Assembly (NCBI RefSeq): GCF_032118995.1
Contig: NC_092650.1
Span: 3,658,001-3,722,000, forward strand
Source: Asterias amurensis
Taxonomy: Eukaryota; Echinodermata; Asteroidea; Forcipulatida; Asteriidae
Reading direction: 5' to 3'
DNA length: 64,000 bases
Part shown: piece after piece, positions 13,401 to 21,780 of the stretch
Numbering within the stretch: position 1 is the first letter of the stretch
Layout of the letters: each line of letters opens with the position of its first letter
Program-made: the position numbers and the translations under genes
Notes under the pieces: model-generated
Told to the model about the DNA's origin: nothing
Databases searched by the model: none
Seen by the model: only the letters and a program-made list of their open reading frames with translations

Positions 13401-16400
13401 CAACAAATAGAAATTTTGTTGGTAACCCTATTTTTATCAAAAAAGAAATTTTAATGCTAAGCAAATTTTTTGTGCTTAGCAGCTCTATGAAATTGGGCCC
13501 AGATTTTCAATGTGAAGGGGTGAGACGGTGTGTTAAATCAAGTGGTACAAGTGAAGGTGTGCACTGAAGGGACAATTAGTGAAAGACCTTCTGCACACAA
13601 CGAATGTAATGCATAACAGTTTTTAACAAATGGAAATTTGCGTCAAGAACAACAATACTAATTTTGGTTATCCTTATACGCCGCTGTGTGTAAGCACTGT
13701 ATACCCGGTACTTTCCCAAGCTCTGTAAAAAAAAACTGCCTGTGTTTTCATTTTACAGAGCTCGGGAAAGTACTGCATGCACTGTGTACACTGTGCTAAC
13801 ACACATCGGTGTATATGGGTAAAACAAAAATTCAATTTTAGTGCTTGGCGCAATGAACAGAATAGTGCCTTACCAGTAATGGGGGCTCGTTTCGATTTTC
13901 ACTTGGAGTCGTCCAATGAAACCACCTCCATTAATCTCCCGTTGTTACTGTTTTCTGCAGATGTTACGCACAGCTCAAAAGCATTTCGGCACCGGTGGAG
14001 AGAAGCGAATCAAGTACACGTTACCGCCCCTTGTCTTTGCAGCCCATCGCTTGGCCTACCAGTACAAAGACCTGGCAGAGGAGGTATGTAACGAGGGTTA
14101 TTCATCTGCCCCCCCCCCCCACAAAACCCAACCCATTTCACCCTGTGAATGCCTTTAAGCCTAATGTTTTAACAAAGAAAATACTTCCTGTAAAATCAAA
14201 GTTTCAAAATCTTTACCGTACTGTTCCGAGTAGAATTTTCCAGCAAGATGACTTATCATTTTAAACCATTTAATGGCACAAAGATGTTTAAAACAGGGAG
14301 ACCTGAAACATAAGGGCTAGTTAGCTCAGTTGGTAGAGCACCGGCACGTTAATCTGGAGGTCGCAGGTTCAAATCCAATGTACCATTTGTGACTGCCATC
14401 TTGCTTATTTTTGCTTTGCAGAAAATTGTTGAGCATTTATTGTCTGCTTAAAAACTGTCTTTCTTTACCCTGAACTTACATTTATTATTCTGTAAGGGAT
14501 TGGGCTTTTGTCTTCAGCTGCGTCGTGCATCTGGAACTCTCTACCATTTAATCTTAGATCTTGTCTTTGTACCACAACATTCAAATCTCTTCTCAAATCT
14601 TATGTCACAGGTTTTCAAGGACTATTTTTGTTGTGTCTGTTTTTCTTGGTTTGGTTTGTTTTGTTTATTTTTGGTTTTTACTGCGCCTTGAACACCCAGC
14701 AGGGTGAATACACATTACAAGTCGTATTATTATTACTGTTATTATTATTATTACTATTATTATTATGATTAGGATGAGAAATGGGAAGCCAAATGCCGTA
14801 AGATTCTTCAGTTCAGCCATCAGACGATCTGCACCCTTTCCAAGGCCGAGTGTCCGGAGCTGTCTCTTCGTCTCTTCCTGCAGGGCGCCCTCGCTGCCGG
14901 CACCGTGGAGTTTGAAAATCACGAGATGGTAGCTTACGACTTCATGTCACAGGTAAGGAGATATCAAATATTATCTTCCAGTACGCGCTAATCCACTAAT
15001 CAGATGCTGTAGGGTGGTATAATAAGCTATAACCTTCTCCCAGTTTTTATATTGCACTCTGCGTATTGTGAGTGTCAATGCATCATGCTCTGCATACAGA
15101 CAGTGCAAAAATTACATTGTTAGCTTTGCGTGTGCATTCTGTTCGTGGCGAAATTTTTAACTTTGCGCGTCGCACGTGTGACTGGAAGATAAATGCGTTA
15201 TTACACATGCGCTTGTTTAATACAGAAACATTTAGCGCGCATGTGTCCCATATCCAAGCGCTATACTTTTCCGTATTTCACTCGCGCTTGAGTGATAACT
15301 TATAATAAACCACCAGGGAAACTGACTCCCATTTCAAATGAGAGGGGTCCAAGTGTAACTGCCAATCAGTGAACTCTAATTGTCCTCTTTTATTTTAATA
15401 CTTTAAACTTAAAGGCATCGGACACTATTGGTAATTACTCAAAACTCACTTGGTAACAAGCAATGGAGAGCTGTTGATAGTATAAAACATTGTGAGAAAC
15501 GGCTCCCTCTGAAGTAATGTAGTTTTTAAAAAAAAGAAGTGATTTTCCAGGAATTTGATTTGGAGACCTCAGATTTAGATTTTGAGGTCCTGAAATCAAG
15601 CATCTGAAAGCACACAATTTTGTGTAACAAGGGTGTTTTTTCTTCCATTATTATCTCGCAACTTCGACGACCAATTGAGTTCAAATTTTCACAGGTTTAC
15701 ACCAGTGATACACCAGTGAGAAGACTGGTCTTTGACAATTACCAATAGTGTCCAGTGTCTTTAACCCTAACCCTAATTATTGGCCTATACCTCATAACAA
15801 ACATCTTGTCTTCAGACCACATGTTTTTGAGAAGGCAAGAAATTTCTCAAGAACGCTATATAAGAACCCAGTATTATTATTATTAACGTCTTCTCGATGC
15901 AGTGTTTTGCATGTTTCGAAGATGAGATTTCCGACTCGAGAGCCAAGCTGGCCGCCATCAGTCTCATCATAGCCACCCTGGAACAGATCAGCTTCTTCGG
16001 TGAGGAGAACCACGAGCCGCTGCGAACGCATTGCGCCCTCATCGCCTCGAAGCTCCTCAAGAAACCCGACCAGTGTCGAGCGGTCGGGATGGTTTCGCAT
16101 CTCTTCTGGTCGGGGAAGACGCTGGAGAGCGAGGGAGAGGAGGTAAGATTGAAAAAGATAAATCCTCAGCGGCTTGTTTGCAAGCTTGCATGGAGATTAA
16201 AGTTGTCCTTCAGACCCCATTTTTACTGTACCCTTGTGTAATCATGACTTATTTGTTTTGACTACAATCTCCTACTCAACATTTGCTCATTTGCATCAAT
16301 TACATGTACAGAAGGGCAAAGACGCATCTCTTAAAACTTGCTTTTAATTGTTACAATTTTTAATCTTGTAATGGGTACAACAACAATTTATATTCGTTAT

Positions 16401-18090
16401 CCCCGATGCAAATTTCCTTCTATTAAATCTTGTGATTGTTATCCATGGTATTACTTCAATGTCTTATACATTCAGGTTTTGTAATATTTATCCCAGTGAA
16501 TATGTTGAACTATATTAACAATGCATTGCATGTTGTCTTTGAGTGATATCATTTCTAGTGAGCATAATTTGTTACCCCTGTTATTTTTCTAATAATTTGA
16601 GGTATTTTGTTTGCATTGTTATTTCCATTTTTATCCTTGTCACTGTCATGTGTACTTTATGTTATTGTATAATTTAGTAATGTCTTGTTTTGATTGCATA
16701 TTTTTTGTTCTTTACCCAATCAATTACTGTTGAAAAGTGCATTGAATTGATGTGATTGTATTTGTGCTTAAAAAAACTTGCATTTGTTATTCTCGTTCAT
16801 TTTATGTGGTGTGTCATGACCAGGCTGTTTAGCGCATGAAATTAATGTCCTGGCAGTTAAGTCACCAGGGTGTTGATTCAAGTCTCATTCATGACACTTG
16901 GTCCTTTACTATAGTTGTTTTGTTGTTTTTGTTGTTGTTGTTGTGTTTAAGCCAGGGCTGTAAACTTCCTAGCGCAGGGAGCTGAGAAAGTTTACAATAA
17001 TGTTATTTAGTACTGAGTATACAGTGCTTTACACAGTGCAAGGGTTAAACCAAAATTAATATTCTCTATCCCAATGCAAATTTAACTTCTATTAAATATC
17101 GTTATTGTTATTACTCATTAATGTTTGTATTAATTATGATAGTAGTGTATACATGTATTTAGTTTGTGCATTTTTAAGGTTAAGTACGCCCCTCAGACCC
17201 CTGTTTATCATCAGACCCCAAACATTCCTGAAACCCTTTCAACTCCCTATGAGTATGCTTCATTAGCAGCTGGTATAGCTAAAGAAAAGGGAAAAAATTA
17301 GCTTTGTTTAACCTCTCTCTGTAAAGAACATGCAAAAATGTAGGTTAGGCCTTATCAAAATAAGGCTGTTGCTATGCCTAGACTATAGCTTCTTAGAGCA
17401 AGGCCTAATGTAGAAGTTAAGCTGAGACTAGTAGTAATCAATGATTTTATTTTGAAAACAAAAATTCATCATGGCATTTTTGGTCGATGACCTATTTCTG
17501 CCAAATACAACTTAAAGTTCTAAGATATCGCCACAACAATGTTTTAATTTGCTTGAATGCTTTGTTGCAGCTCAAGTTTTCCAAAAATGTCGGTGAGTGT
17601 TTGAAGAAAGCCCTACGCATTGCCAAGCAGTGCATGGATCCGACGGTGCAAGTACAGCTCTTTGTTGAGATCTTCAATCGGTACATCTACTACTTTGAGA
17701 AAGGAAACGACCAGGTACGAATGGCATTGAACTCTTACAAGTTTTTGTGTTGATGTTCTGAATTGGGACATTGTCAAATAAGAAAATGACTAATCAAACA
17801 GTTTTAGCTAACCAGGGAGGTTGAGAAAGACGTCATTTCCCTCATATATTTTCTTTGTTGCACTATTCATTTGTTCATTGTTTTTTATCTTTGTTTTGTT
17901 TTTCATCCAGGTAACAGTTCAGATCCTCAATCAGCTGATTGAGAAGATTCGGGAGGACCTCCCAAATCTTGAAGACAACGACGAGACGGAGCAAATCAAC
18001 AAGCACTTCACCAACACCCTGGAGCACGTCCGCAACAAGATGGACTCTGGAGAGTCGGACGGACCCTCGTACGAGGGCATGGTCTTGTGA
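1487..18090 (+). CDS. VPS35: VPS35, retromer core subunit (17 exons, complete)
   Basis: VPS35 is the alpha-solenoid scaffold of the retromer cargo-recognition complex. It binds VPS26 at its N-terminal end and VPS29 at its C-terminal end, on the cytosolic face of endosomes. Coding exons: 1487-1489, 2785-2883, 3400-3496, 4549-4672, 5372-5554, 6051-6264, 7144-7227, 8054-8163, 9072-9168, 9803-9951, 10470-10746, 13041-13130, 13961-14083, 14773-14952, 15903-16142, 17571-17714, 17911-18090. All introns are GT-AG and all phases agree. The sum is 2394 nt, that is 797 residues plus TGA; the human protein has 796. Exon 1 holds only the start codon (ATG then gttcgt). Exon ends at coding nt 102, 199, 323, 506 and 720 appear to match the vertebrate gene. 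Visible motifs: PRLYL at residues 106-110 (VPS26 contact), many near-identical segments such as [20 protein letters not shown] and TLPPLVFAA, and the conserved C-terminal EG(M/L)(V/I)L. The aspartate equivalent to human D620 appears conserved (ISDS, about residue 621). Confidence 0.97.
2206..2560. repeat. Repeat-rich part of VPS35 intron 1
   Basis: At 2360-2415 and 2462-2517 two diverged direct copies of a 55-bp unit starting GCCACCACTTTTTCACT are seen, and at 2540-2560 the same motif returns inverted. At 2206-2335 lies a segment starting with GGCCCAATCACACAGGCC, resembling a MITE end. A short related end (GCCTTGTCACACAGGC) occurs near 38473. The elements are too degraded to bound. Confidence 0.4.
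3646..3974. repeat. Minisatellite, ~18-bp unit, in VPS35 intron 3
   Basis: Imperfect tandem copies of GTTAACCTGAACCATTCT run through this stretch with AACCTTAACCAG variants. A last piece of the same array (TGTTAACCTTAACCATAATG) stands at 4523-4542 directly before the exon 4 acceptor, so the array was split by the MITE at 3975-4522. The unit contains TTAAC, which looks like a branch-point core. Confidence 0.85.
3975..4522. mobile_element. TTAA-flanked MITE, family B, copy 1
   Basis: Inverted ends AGTCACCTGGAA... and ...TTCCAGGTGACT are flanked by TTAA at 3975-3978 and 4519-4522. The centre is itself a large inverted repeat around TTTTCCGGCAATGCCGACCA. Two further copies lie at 57951-58536 and 61433-61996. 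TTAA duplications are typical of piggyBac-type transposition; no transposase is present. It ends 26 nt before VPS35 exon 4. Confidence 0.85.
4745..4865 (+). mobile_element. LINE 3' end fragment (CR1/L2-like)
   Basis: The motif CCCAGCAGGGTGGATA followed by GCATTACAAGTCTTATTATTA is the same 3' terminus as the copies at 14495-14771 and, on the other strand, at 48300-48345. Only the last part of the element remains. Confidence 0.65.
4866..5120 (+). mobile_element. LINE 3' end fragment with (TTA)n tail
   Basis: Read on the plus strand, the beginning recalls a LINE reverse-transcriptase C-terminus ([12 protein letters not shown], then pieces resembling LDSFKKL) with frame breaks. It is followed by a 3' UTR and a (TTA)n tail at 5094-5120. 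It belongs to a different LINE family from the neighbour at 4745-4865. Confidence 0.6.
5119..5361 (+). mobile_element. MITE-like repeat, family E, ending at the exon 5 acceptor
   Basis: Starts TTAA-AGGAACGTTACAG at the end of the LINE tail. The body (AATTGGTAAGA, AAATCGCG, TTTGATGAGAAATAAAT, TTTCGCGTTTGGAG) recurs at 41936-42320, and the head alone at about 44236-44275. Similarity to the second copy continues through TGCAAAATTTGTAATCGG into the T-run that serves as the pyrimidine tract of VPS35 exon 5 (acceptor at 5371). Confidence 0.6.
5700..5808 (-). mobile_element. SINE 3' part (same core as 31012-31245)
   Basis: On the minus strand the segment with CACTTATCGCAGGGG, GTTTGCCCTGGTGTTC and GGCTGGACTGGCAGC matches the 3' half of the plus-strand SINE at 31012-31245. 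The 5' head is missing. Confidence 0.5.
5825..5990 (-). mobile_element. LINE reverse-transcriptase fragment
   Basis: On the minus strand one frame reads [11 protein letters not shown]..., then [10 protein letters not shown], the latter being the conserved motif before the YADD box of CR1/L2-type reverse transcriptases. One stop interrupts it. Only about 55 codons remain. Confidence 0.55.
7268..7541. mobile_element. MITE, family GGGTGCGTTTG, copy 1
   Basis: Left end GGGTGCGTTTGTTTAGCTTCCCT, right end GGTCGACCCAGGGAAGCTTA with the outermost bases lost. A better preserved copy with matching inverted ends lies at 62440-62694. Remnants of the same family continue to about 7835. It sits in VPS35 intron 7. 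Confidence 0.6.
8188..8267. repeat. Direct duplication beside the VPS35 exon 8 donor
   Basis: A 32-bp segment (TCTTCACCTGGTCCCCTGTA...) occurs twice, at 8190-8221 and 8236-8267, 46 bp apart, just inside intron 8. It looks like a recent slippage duplication. Confidence 0.8.
8577..8925 (-). mobile_element. tRNA-derived SINE
   Basis: Reading the minus strand from about 8905, a tRNA-like head has an A box (TGGTTTGTGCGTAAAGC) and a B box (GGTTCGATACC). A body of about 230 bp follows, ending in an (ATT)n tail at 8578-8592. It lies in VPS35 intron 8. The matching tRNA cannot be told from sequence alone. Confidence 0.75.
9423..9527. repeat. Tandem duplication, ~53-bp unit
   Basis: Two nearly identical units (TGCAAAATTTCCTAYGTATG ... 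AGAAATCAGTAAAA) stand head to tail at 9423-9475 and 9476-9527 in VPS35 intron 9. Confidence 0.85.
10867..11115. mobile_element. MITE, family A' (diverged relative of family A)
   Basis: Contains GTTGGACACCTTTGGTAA, CACTTGGTGTATCCCAACAT and TGTGTGCTTTCAG, matching the element at 43702-43945 and, more weakly, the family A copies. The ends are eroded. It lies in VPS35 intron 11. Confidence 0.55.
11269..11658. mobile_element. Fold-back MITE, family C, near-perfect 390-bp palindrome
   Basis: Flanked by TTAA (11269-11272 and 11655-11658), with ends AGGAACACGTTGCCTTG... and the inverse. The two arms of about 190 bp match almost throughout and meet around 11465 (AAAATTTTGACCCCCATAAA). A transcript of intron 11 would fold into a long hairpin. 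A right-half copy is at 60777-60965. Confidence 0.9.
13257..13500. mobile_element. MITE, family G variant (palindromic)
   Basis: Ends GGGCCCAATTTCATAGAGCT and its inverse at 13480-13500, with GCTAAGCA-type repeats inside. A close relative lies at 35974-36215. It is in VPS35 intron 12. Confidence 0.8.
13629..13845. mobile_element. Inverted-repeat MITE, family H
   Basis: The left arm (AAGCACTGTATACCCGGTAC, TTTCCCAAGCTCTGTAAA) is mirrored by the right arm (TTTACAGAGCTCGGGAAAGT, then ACTGTGCTAACACAC). The same family forms the outer shell at 35825-36395. It ends about 115 nt before exon 13 of VPS35. Confidence 0.65.
14314..14455 (+). mobile_element. tRNA-like SINE head fused to family G sequence
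   Basis: GGGCTAGTTAGCTCAGTTGG (A box) and CGCAGGTTCAAATCC (B box) resemble a tRNA gene, with GTTAAT in the anticodon-loop position. The 3' half of the acceptor stem is missing. The sequence goes straight into TTTGTGACTGCCATCTTGCT, which is found inside family G MITEs. It is a SINE or chimera rather than a working tRNA. Confidence 0.6.
14495..14771 (+). mobile_element. 5'-truncated LINE ending at VPS35 exon 14
   Basis: This is the last ~275 bp of the LINE family seen at 47937-49111: CTTCAGCTGCGTCGTGCATC, then CACCCAGCAGGGTGAATACA and a (TTA)n tail. The tail ends at 14771, where the sequence reads attag immediately before exon 14 (14773). The LINE tail therefore makes up the region where the acceptor's pyrimidine tract must be. 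Confidence 0.85.
15409..15764. mobile_element. TTAA-flanked MITE, family A, complete copy
   Basis: TTAA at 15409-15412 and 15761-15764; ends AGGCATCGGACACTATTGGT and the inverse ACCAATAGTGTCCAGTGTCT. The internal blocks GAGAAACGGCTCCCTCTGAA and CATCTGAAAGCACACAATTT recur in every family A copy in this window. It lies in VPS35 intron 14. Confidence 0.9.
16815..16915 (+). mobile_element. SINE fragment
   Basis: GGTGTTGATTCAAGTCTC (B-box-like) followed by CATGACACTTGGTCCTT matches the head-to-core junction of the SINE at 31012-31245. The element is truncated after about 100 bp and continues into T/G-rich simple sequence. Confidence 0.45.
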
Positions 18091-18185
18091 AGAGACTCCT
18101 ATTCACTCACCTCTGGAAAATATTCACATTAAAAAGTGACGAGTTTAACTTCCTACCTTATTCCCATACCTGCCAACTGTTCAGG

Positions 18186-18893
18186 GGCTTAAGCACAAAA
18201 AGTAGCTTAGCACAACATAATTATGCTTACCAGAATAAGGTTACCAGTCAAACTACCAGGTCACATGTACAATCTGTGACTGGTATCCTGCTCATTTCTG
18301 CTTAGCAGGCAATTGTTAAAGGGACACACCGGCCGAATTGGGCTATTTGGGCTACAAAATAGACTAAGCTATGACTTCAACGGTCCTTCAGGAATGAAGA
18401 AGAACAGCCCTTAAAAAAAATCATCAAATTAAGTCGTTTTTGAGCATTTTAAGACAAAAACGCAGGTCGCGTGATTGTTCTAACCAAAAAGTGGTACAAA
18501 CAATCACGCGACCTTCCGGGCTAGTTTTACTTTCAGCCGTCTAAAAGTAACTTACTTAACCAAATTTAAATCTTTTTTTTACAAAATAATTTACGAATAA
18601 TTGACGAAAAAGATCATGTATTCAAATTATCGCTACAAAATGTAAATAATGGTGAAAATCTAACGTAAGATTCACAGTCAAAGAGTCCGTTTAACGGAAG
18701 CTTGTTATATGGCCGCTTTGGGTTTTTAAAATCATTTTTCGCTAAATACGTGACATTTTGATGATTTTTTCTTTTACAGCAACCATCTATATAAACATTT
18801 ATGATTCTACAGCCCTAAATTGTGTAAACGGTGAGCCGGTGTGTCCCTTTAAGCAACATTTTCTGCTCAAGCAGCTCTATGAAATTCAGCCCT
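18186..18893. mobile_element. MITE, family G, interrupted by another MITE
   Basis: The left part (GCTTAAGCACAAAAAGTAGC ... CTTAGCAGGCAATTGTTAA) and the right part (AAGCAACATTTTCTGCTCAA, GCAGCTCTATGAAATTCAGC) form one family G element, split by the family D insertion at 18316-18852. It is the older of the two and lies just after the VPS35 stop. Confidence 0.8.
18316..18852. mobile_element. TTAA-flanked MITE, family D
   Basis: TTAA at 18316-18319 and 18849-18852; inverted ends AGGGACACACCGGC and GCCGGTGTGTCCCT. The interior is AT-rich, with a local inverted pair around GGTCGCGTGATTGTT / AACAATCACGCGACC (18475-18510). No coding capacity is seen. Confidence 0.9.
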
Positions 18894-20880
18894 GATTAAA
18901 CTGAATTGTCCAGATTTTTGAGATTACAAGCCACACAAAATCAGAACATTCCTATTTCGGACAATGACAGCAATGAATTTTTTTAAAACAAATTCTGACA
19001 AAAGAGGGTCCCTTCTTGTGACAGTAGAGATTTTCTTAAAGGAAACAATGATTTGTGTACATCGTTTGAATACATACATCATTTGTATGTGTACATGTAA
19101 TAAGCTTTACTCACATGACTTCTTGTGTCACTATCTGTGGACTAAAAAAAATGGCTTTCCCATTTCTGAGGTTTTGATGTTGGCAGGTATGTATCCCAGT
19201 GTCAATTTCCATCCTCATCCCTTCACTGTATCTGATTCAAAGGCAGGTACTGTGAGATCTTCTTTCCAAGCTTTTTCTTTCTTCCTTTGAATGTTGGTAC
19301 TCTTTACCTGCATTGCTATGTCTCACTGTCTTAACCCTAAAGAGACCAAAGCGGCCAGAAAGGGCTAGTACGAAAATGCCCATAGCGGCCGCAAACAGCT
19401 CTTAGATCTGACTTGTTTCACTCAAACAAAAATGTCAAAGTACAATTCATTTCCTGGATAACGTTTTCGAAAATGAAAGGCTGAAGTTAATGTTTTTTTA
19501 ACTTTTATTTTGTATTACTATTTTGTTATGAGATATTGCCTAACATCACAAGGCCAGACAGCTACTTCCAGTAGGTGAGGGTAACACTTAACTGATTTGG
19601 GCTGTCCACCCAAATTCGCTGTCACCAGGAACATGTTGCTGCCTACTCCTAGGGCTGAAACAGGCCTCTGAAACAGGCCTCATTGGTTTTCAAAACATGC
19701 TGAAACTCTCTCAGCAACTGGTTGTTTAGAGCGTGTTGTGATGCAATTTCCACAGTTTCCAAAACATCAACAAAATGTTGCTTTATCTTTTCTTGTTTTC
19801 CTTCTTTTTTTGGTTGACACAAAACAAAAAACAAAACATTTTCTGATGTGAATATTTCCTGACATTCTTTTCTTCTTAGTCTCGTCTCTTTGTCTCGAAA
19901 GCAAGGATATTATATTTGACACAATACATCGTTGTGTTTCCTTGTGTATGTATATATGACAATTTTTTTACATAATATCTGTATACAGGCAACAATGAAG
20001 TCGCTCATGTCACATGACCCGACAATCTGGATTGTATTGAGAACAAAAGTCTTATTGTTTCAACTCTTTAAAAACAAAAGCTTTAAATAATTAAATGCTG
20101 TAAAAAGATAAAAGTCACATCATGGCCCTTCTAAAACCATTAGAAAGCTATTGTGGAAATGATCTACCCATGTGAATATCGCTGAATATGATCGAGCATT
20201 GTCACAAAGCTCTGCATTTAATTGGCTGACCAGTTTTACCAATGCTTTATAATGCCATTCGTAACAGGCAGTTGAAGTCAGAGATGATATGAAACCAGTC
20301 AATGATAATGAACTGCACGTTTACCAGTTAACCACGTCAATTGTGTCCCACAAAAACACACAGATTTTGTGTAATTTTTGGCTACCAAAAGACAACAAAA
20401 TTGACATTTGTATTTCCACCAACTGTAGGTTTCCGAGATGAGAGCGTACTTCATGGCGGAAGTCACTCATACAGGTTGAATTCAATCAAATAAGCTCAAA
20501 ATATTACTTCTAAAAAAAAAAAAATGCATAGTTTACTATGCCATTTTTTTTTTAATAGTAGAAGTCAAATTTCCTACCAGTGTGTATTGATCATCGCTCA
20601 AATTAGGTCTCCAGTGTTTATTGAGCATTGTTCATGTTGAGCATGTTCTATGTACATACATAAGCAAAATGTCTGCATATTTAAGAGTTTGGATCATGGG
20701 GTACATACATGTAGGTAAACTGCAATGCAATTTGTATATGTGTATAAGTAAGGCACATGGTGGCAGTATACTCAAAGGTTAAGCCACCAAAGCAAAAACA
20801 TCTCTGAACTGAAAGGAAATCATTCAAATTCTTGGCTGATATGGTGGTTATGCTTTTCTTTTGCTTCATAAGTGCCAGTC

Positions 20881-21019
20881 GTCGATTTCACCAAACTCTT
20901 CCTAACTGAGAATTAATCTTAGGACTTGAGACGTTAGGACGCATTGAACCCAGGACAGGTTACTCGTCCTAACTCAAGATTAGACCTAGGATTAATCCTA
21001 GTGGTTTGTGAAATCGGCT
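20881..21019. mobile_element. Short inverted-repeat element, family I
   Basis: GTCGATTTCACCAAACTCTT ... inverse ... GTGGTTTGTGAAATCGGC, with an internal palindromic TTAGGAC/GTCCTAA pattern. Related ends occur at 27596 and at about 32097. Confidence 0.6.
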
Positions 21020-21780
21020 GCATGTTGACTTGGAAACAGAGTAAACCTTGAGTGCTGTAGACAGTTTCCTTTTGTAATTTGGGCGATTGCAAAGTTGCAT
21101 GTCTGTTACAAAGAAGCTTCTGACATACTTGCTAAGTAGGTTTTGTTTGAGGGTACTCCAGCAAACCATGGAGTAATCCTCCATGAGCAAACCTAGTGAG
21201 ATTTATATTAACAGACTTAAAAACTCGGTAAAATATAAAGACATCCGAGATCTGATGCGAATGGTTTACATGTCAAAGTTGATATGTGCTCAACTGTGAA
21301 GTGTATTCTGTGCTGTTTTCAGTTTTTACTTGATTTTTGCTTTTGTACATTCGAGAATTGCTTTGCAAAAGTGATCGACAGATTTTGCAGATTGTTGTCG
21401 ACAGATTTTGCAGATTGTTGTTGAGAATCTTATGTCATTTACGTTGGTTCTGTGCCAAGAAAGTAGCTTTTCCCAAATATAACTCTTTCCTTAACAGCTG
21501 TGCAGCTTGAAGAGATTGGACTTGAGTCATGGGCATTGGCTATTTGTTGAGTTGGCGACTAGACCTTTTTTGTTTTTAATATTAAAGAAACGTAGAAGTT
21601 CATTTTGCCAAAAAAGGGCAATAGATAGAACTTGAACAAATTGATTTGACAACCTTGCCTGAGCACTCACAGCAAAGTGACGTGGACTTGTTCATGAGTG
21701 CAAACAATCGGTTTCTTGTAATGTTTGTTTATGTGCAGCAATATAAATATAACCACAATAAACAGGTGTTTATTTACTCA

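Larger units (their letters stand above)
18091..21780 (+). other. Probable 3' UTR of VPS35 and adjoining DNA
   Basis: After the VPS35 stop no further reading frame can be supported. A candidate polyadenylation signal AATAAA at 21757-21762 is followed by a T/G-rich stretch. If it is the one used, the 3' UTR is about 3.7 kb and includes the nested MITEs at 18186-18893 and the inverted repeat at 20881-21019. An earlier cleavage site is possible. Confidence 0.35.

Noticed and set aside
15766-15777. Telomere-like CCCTAA repeat
   Set aside because: Only two units, directly after a MITE end; not an internal telomere array.
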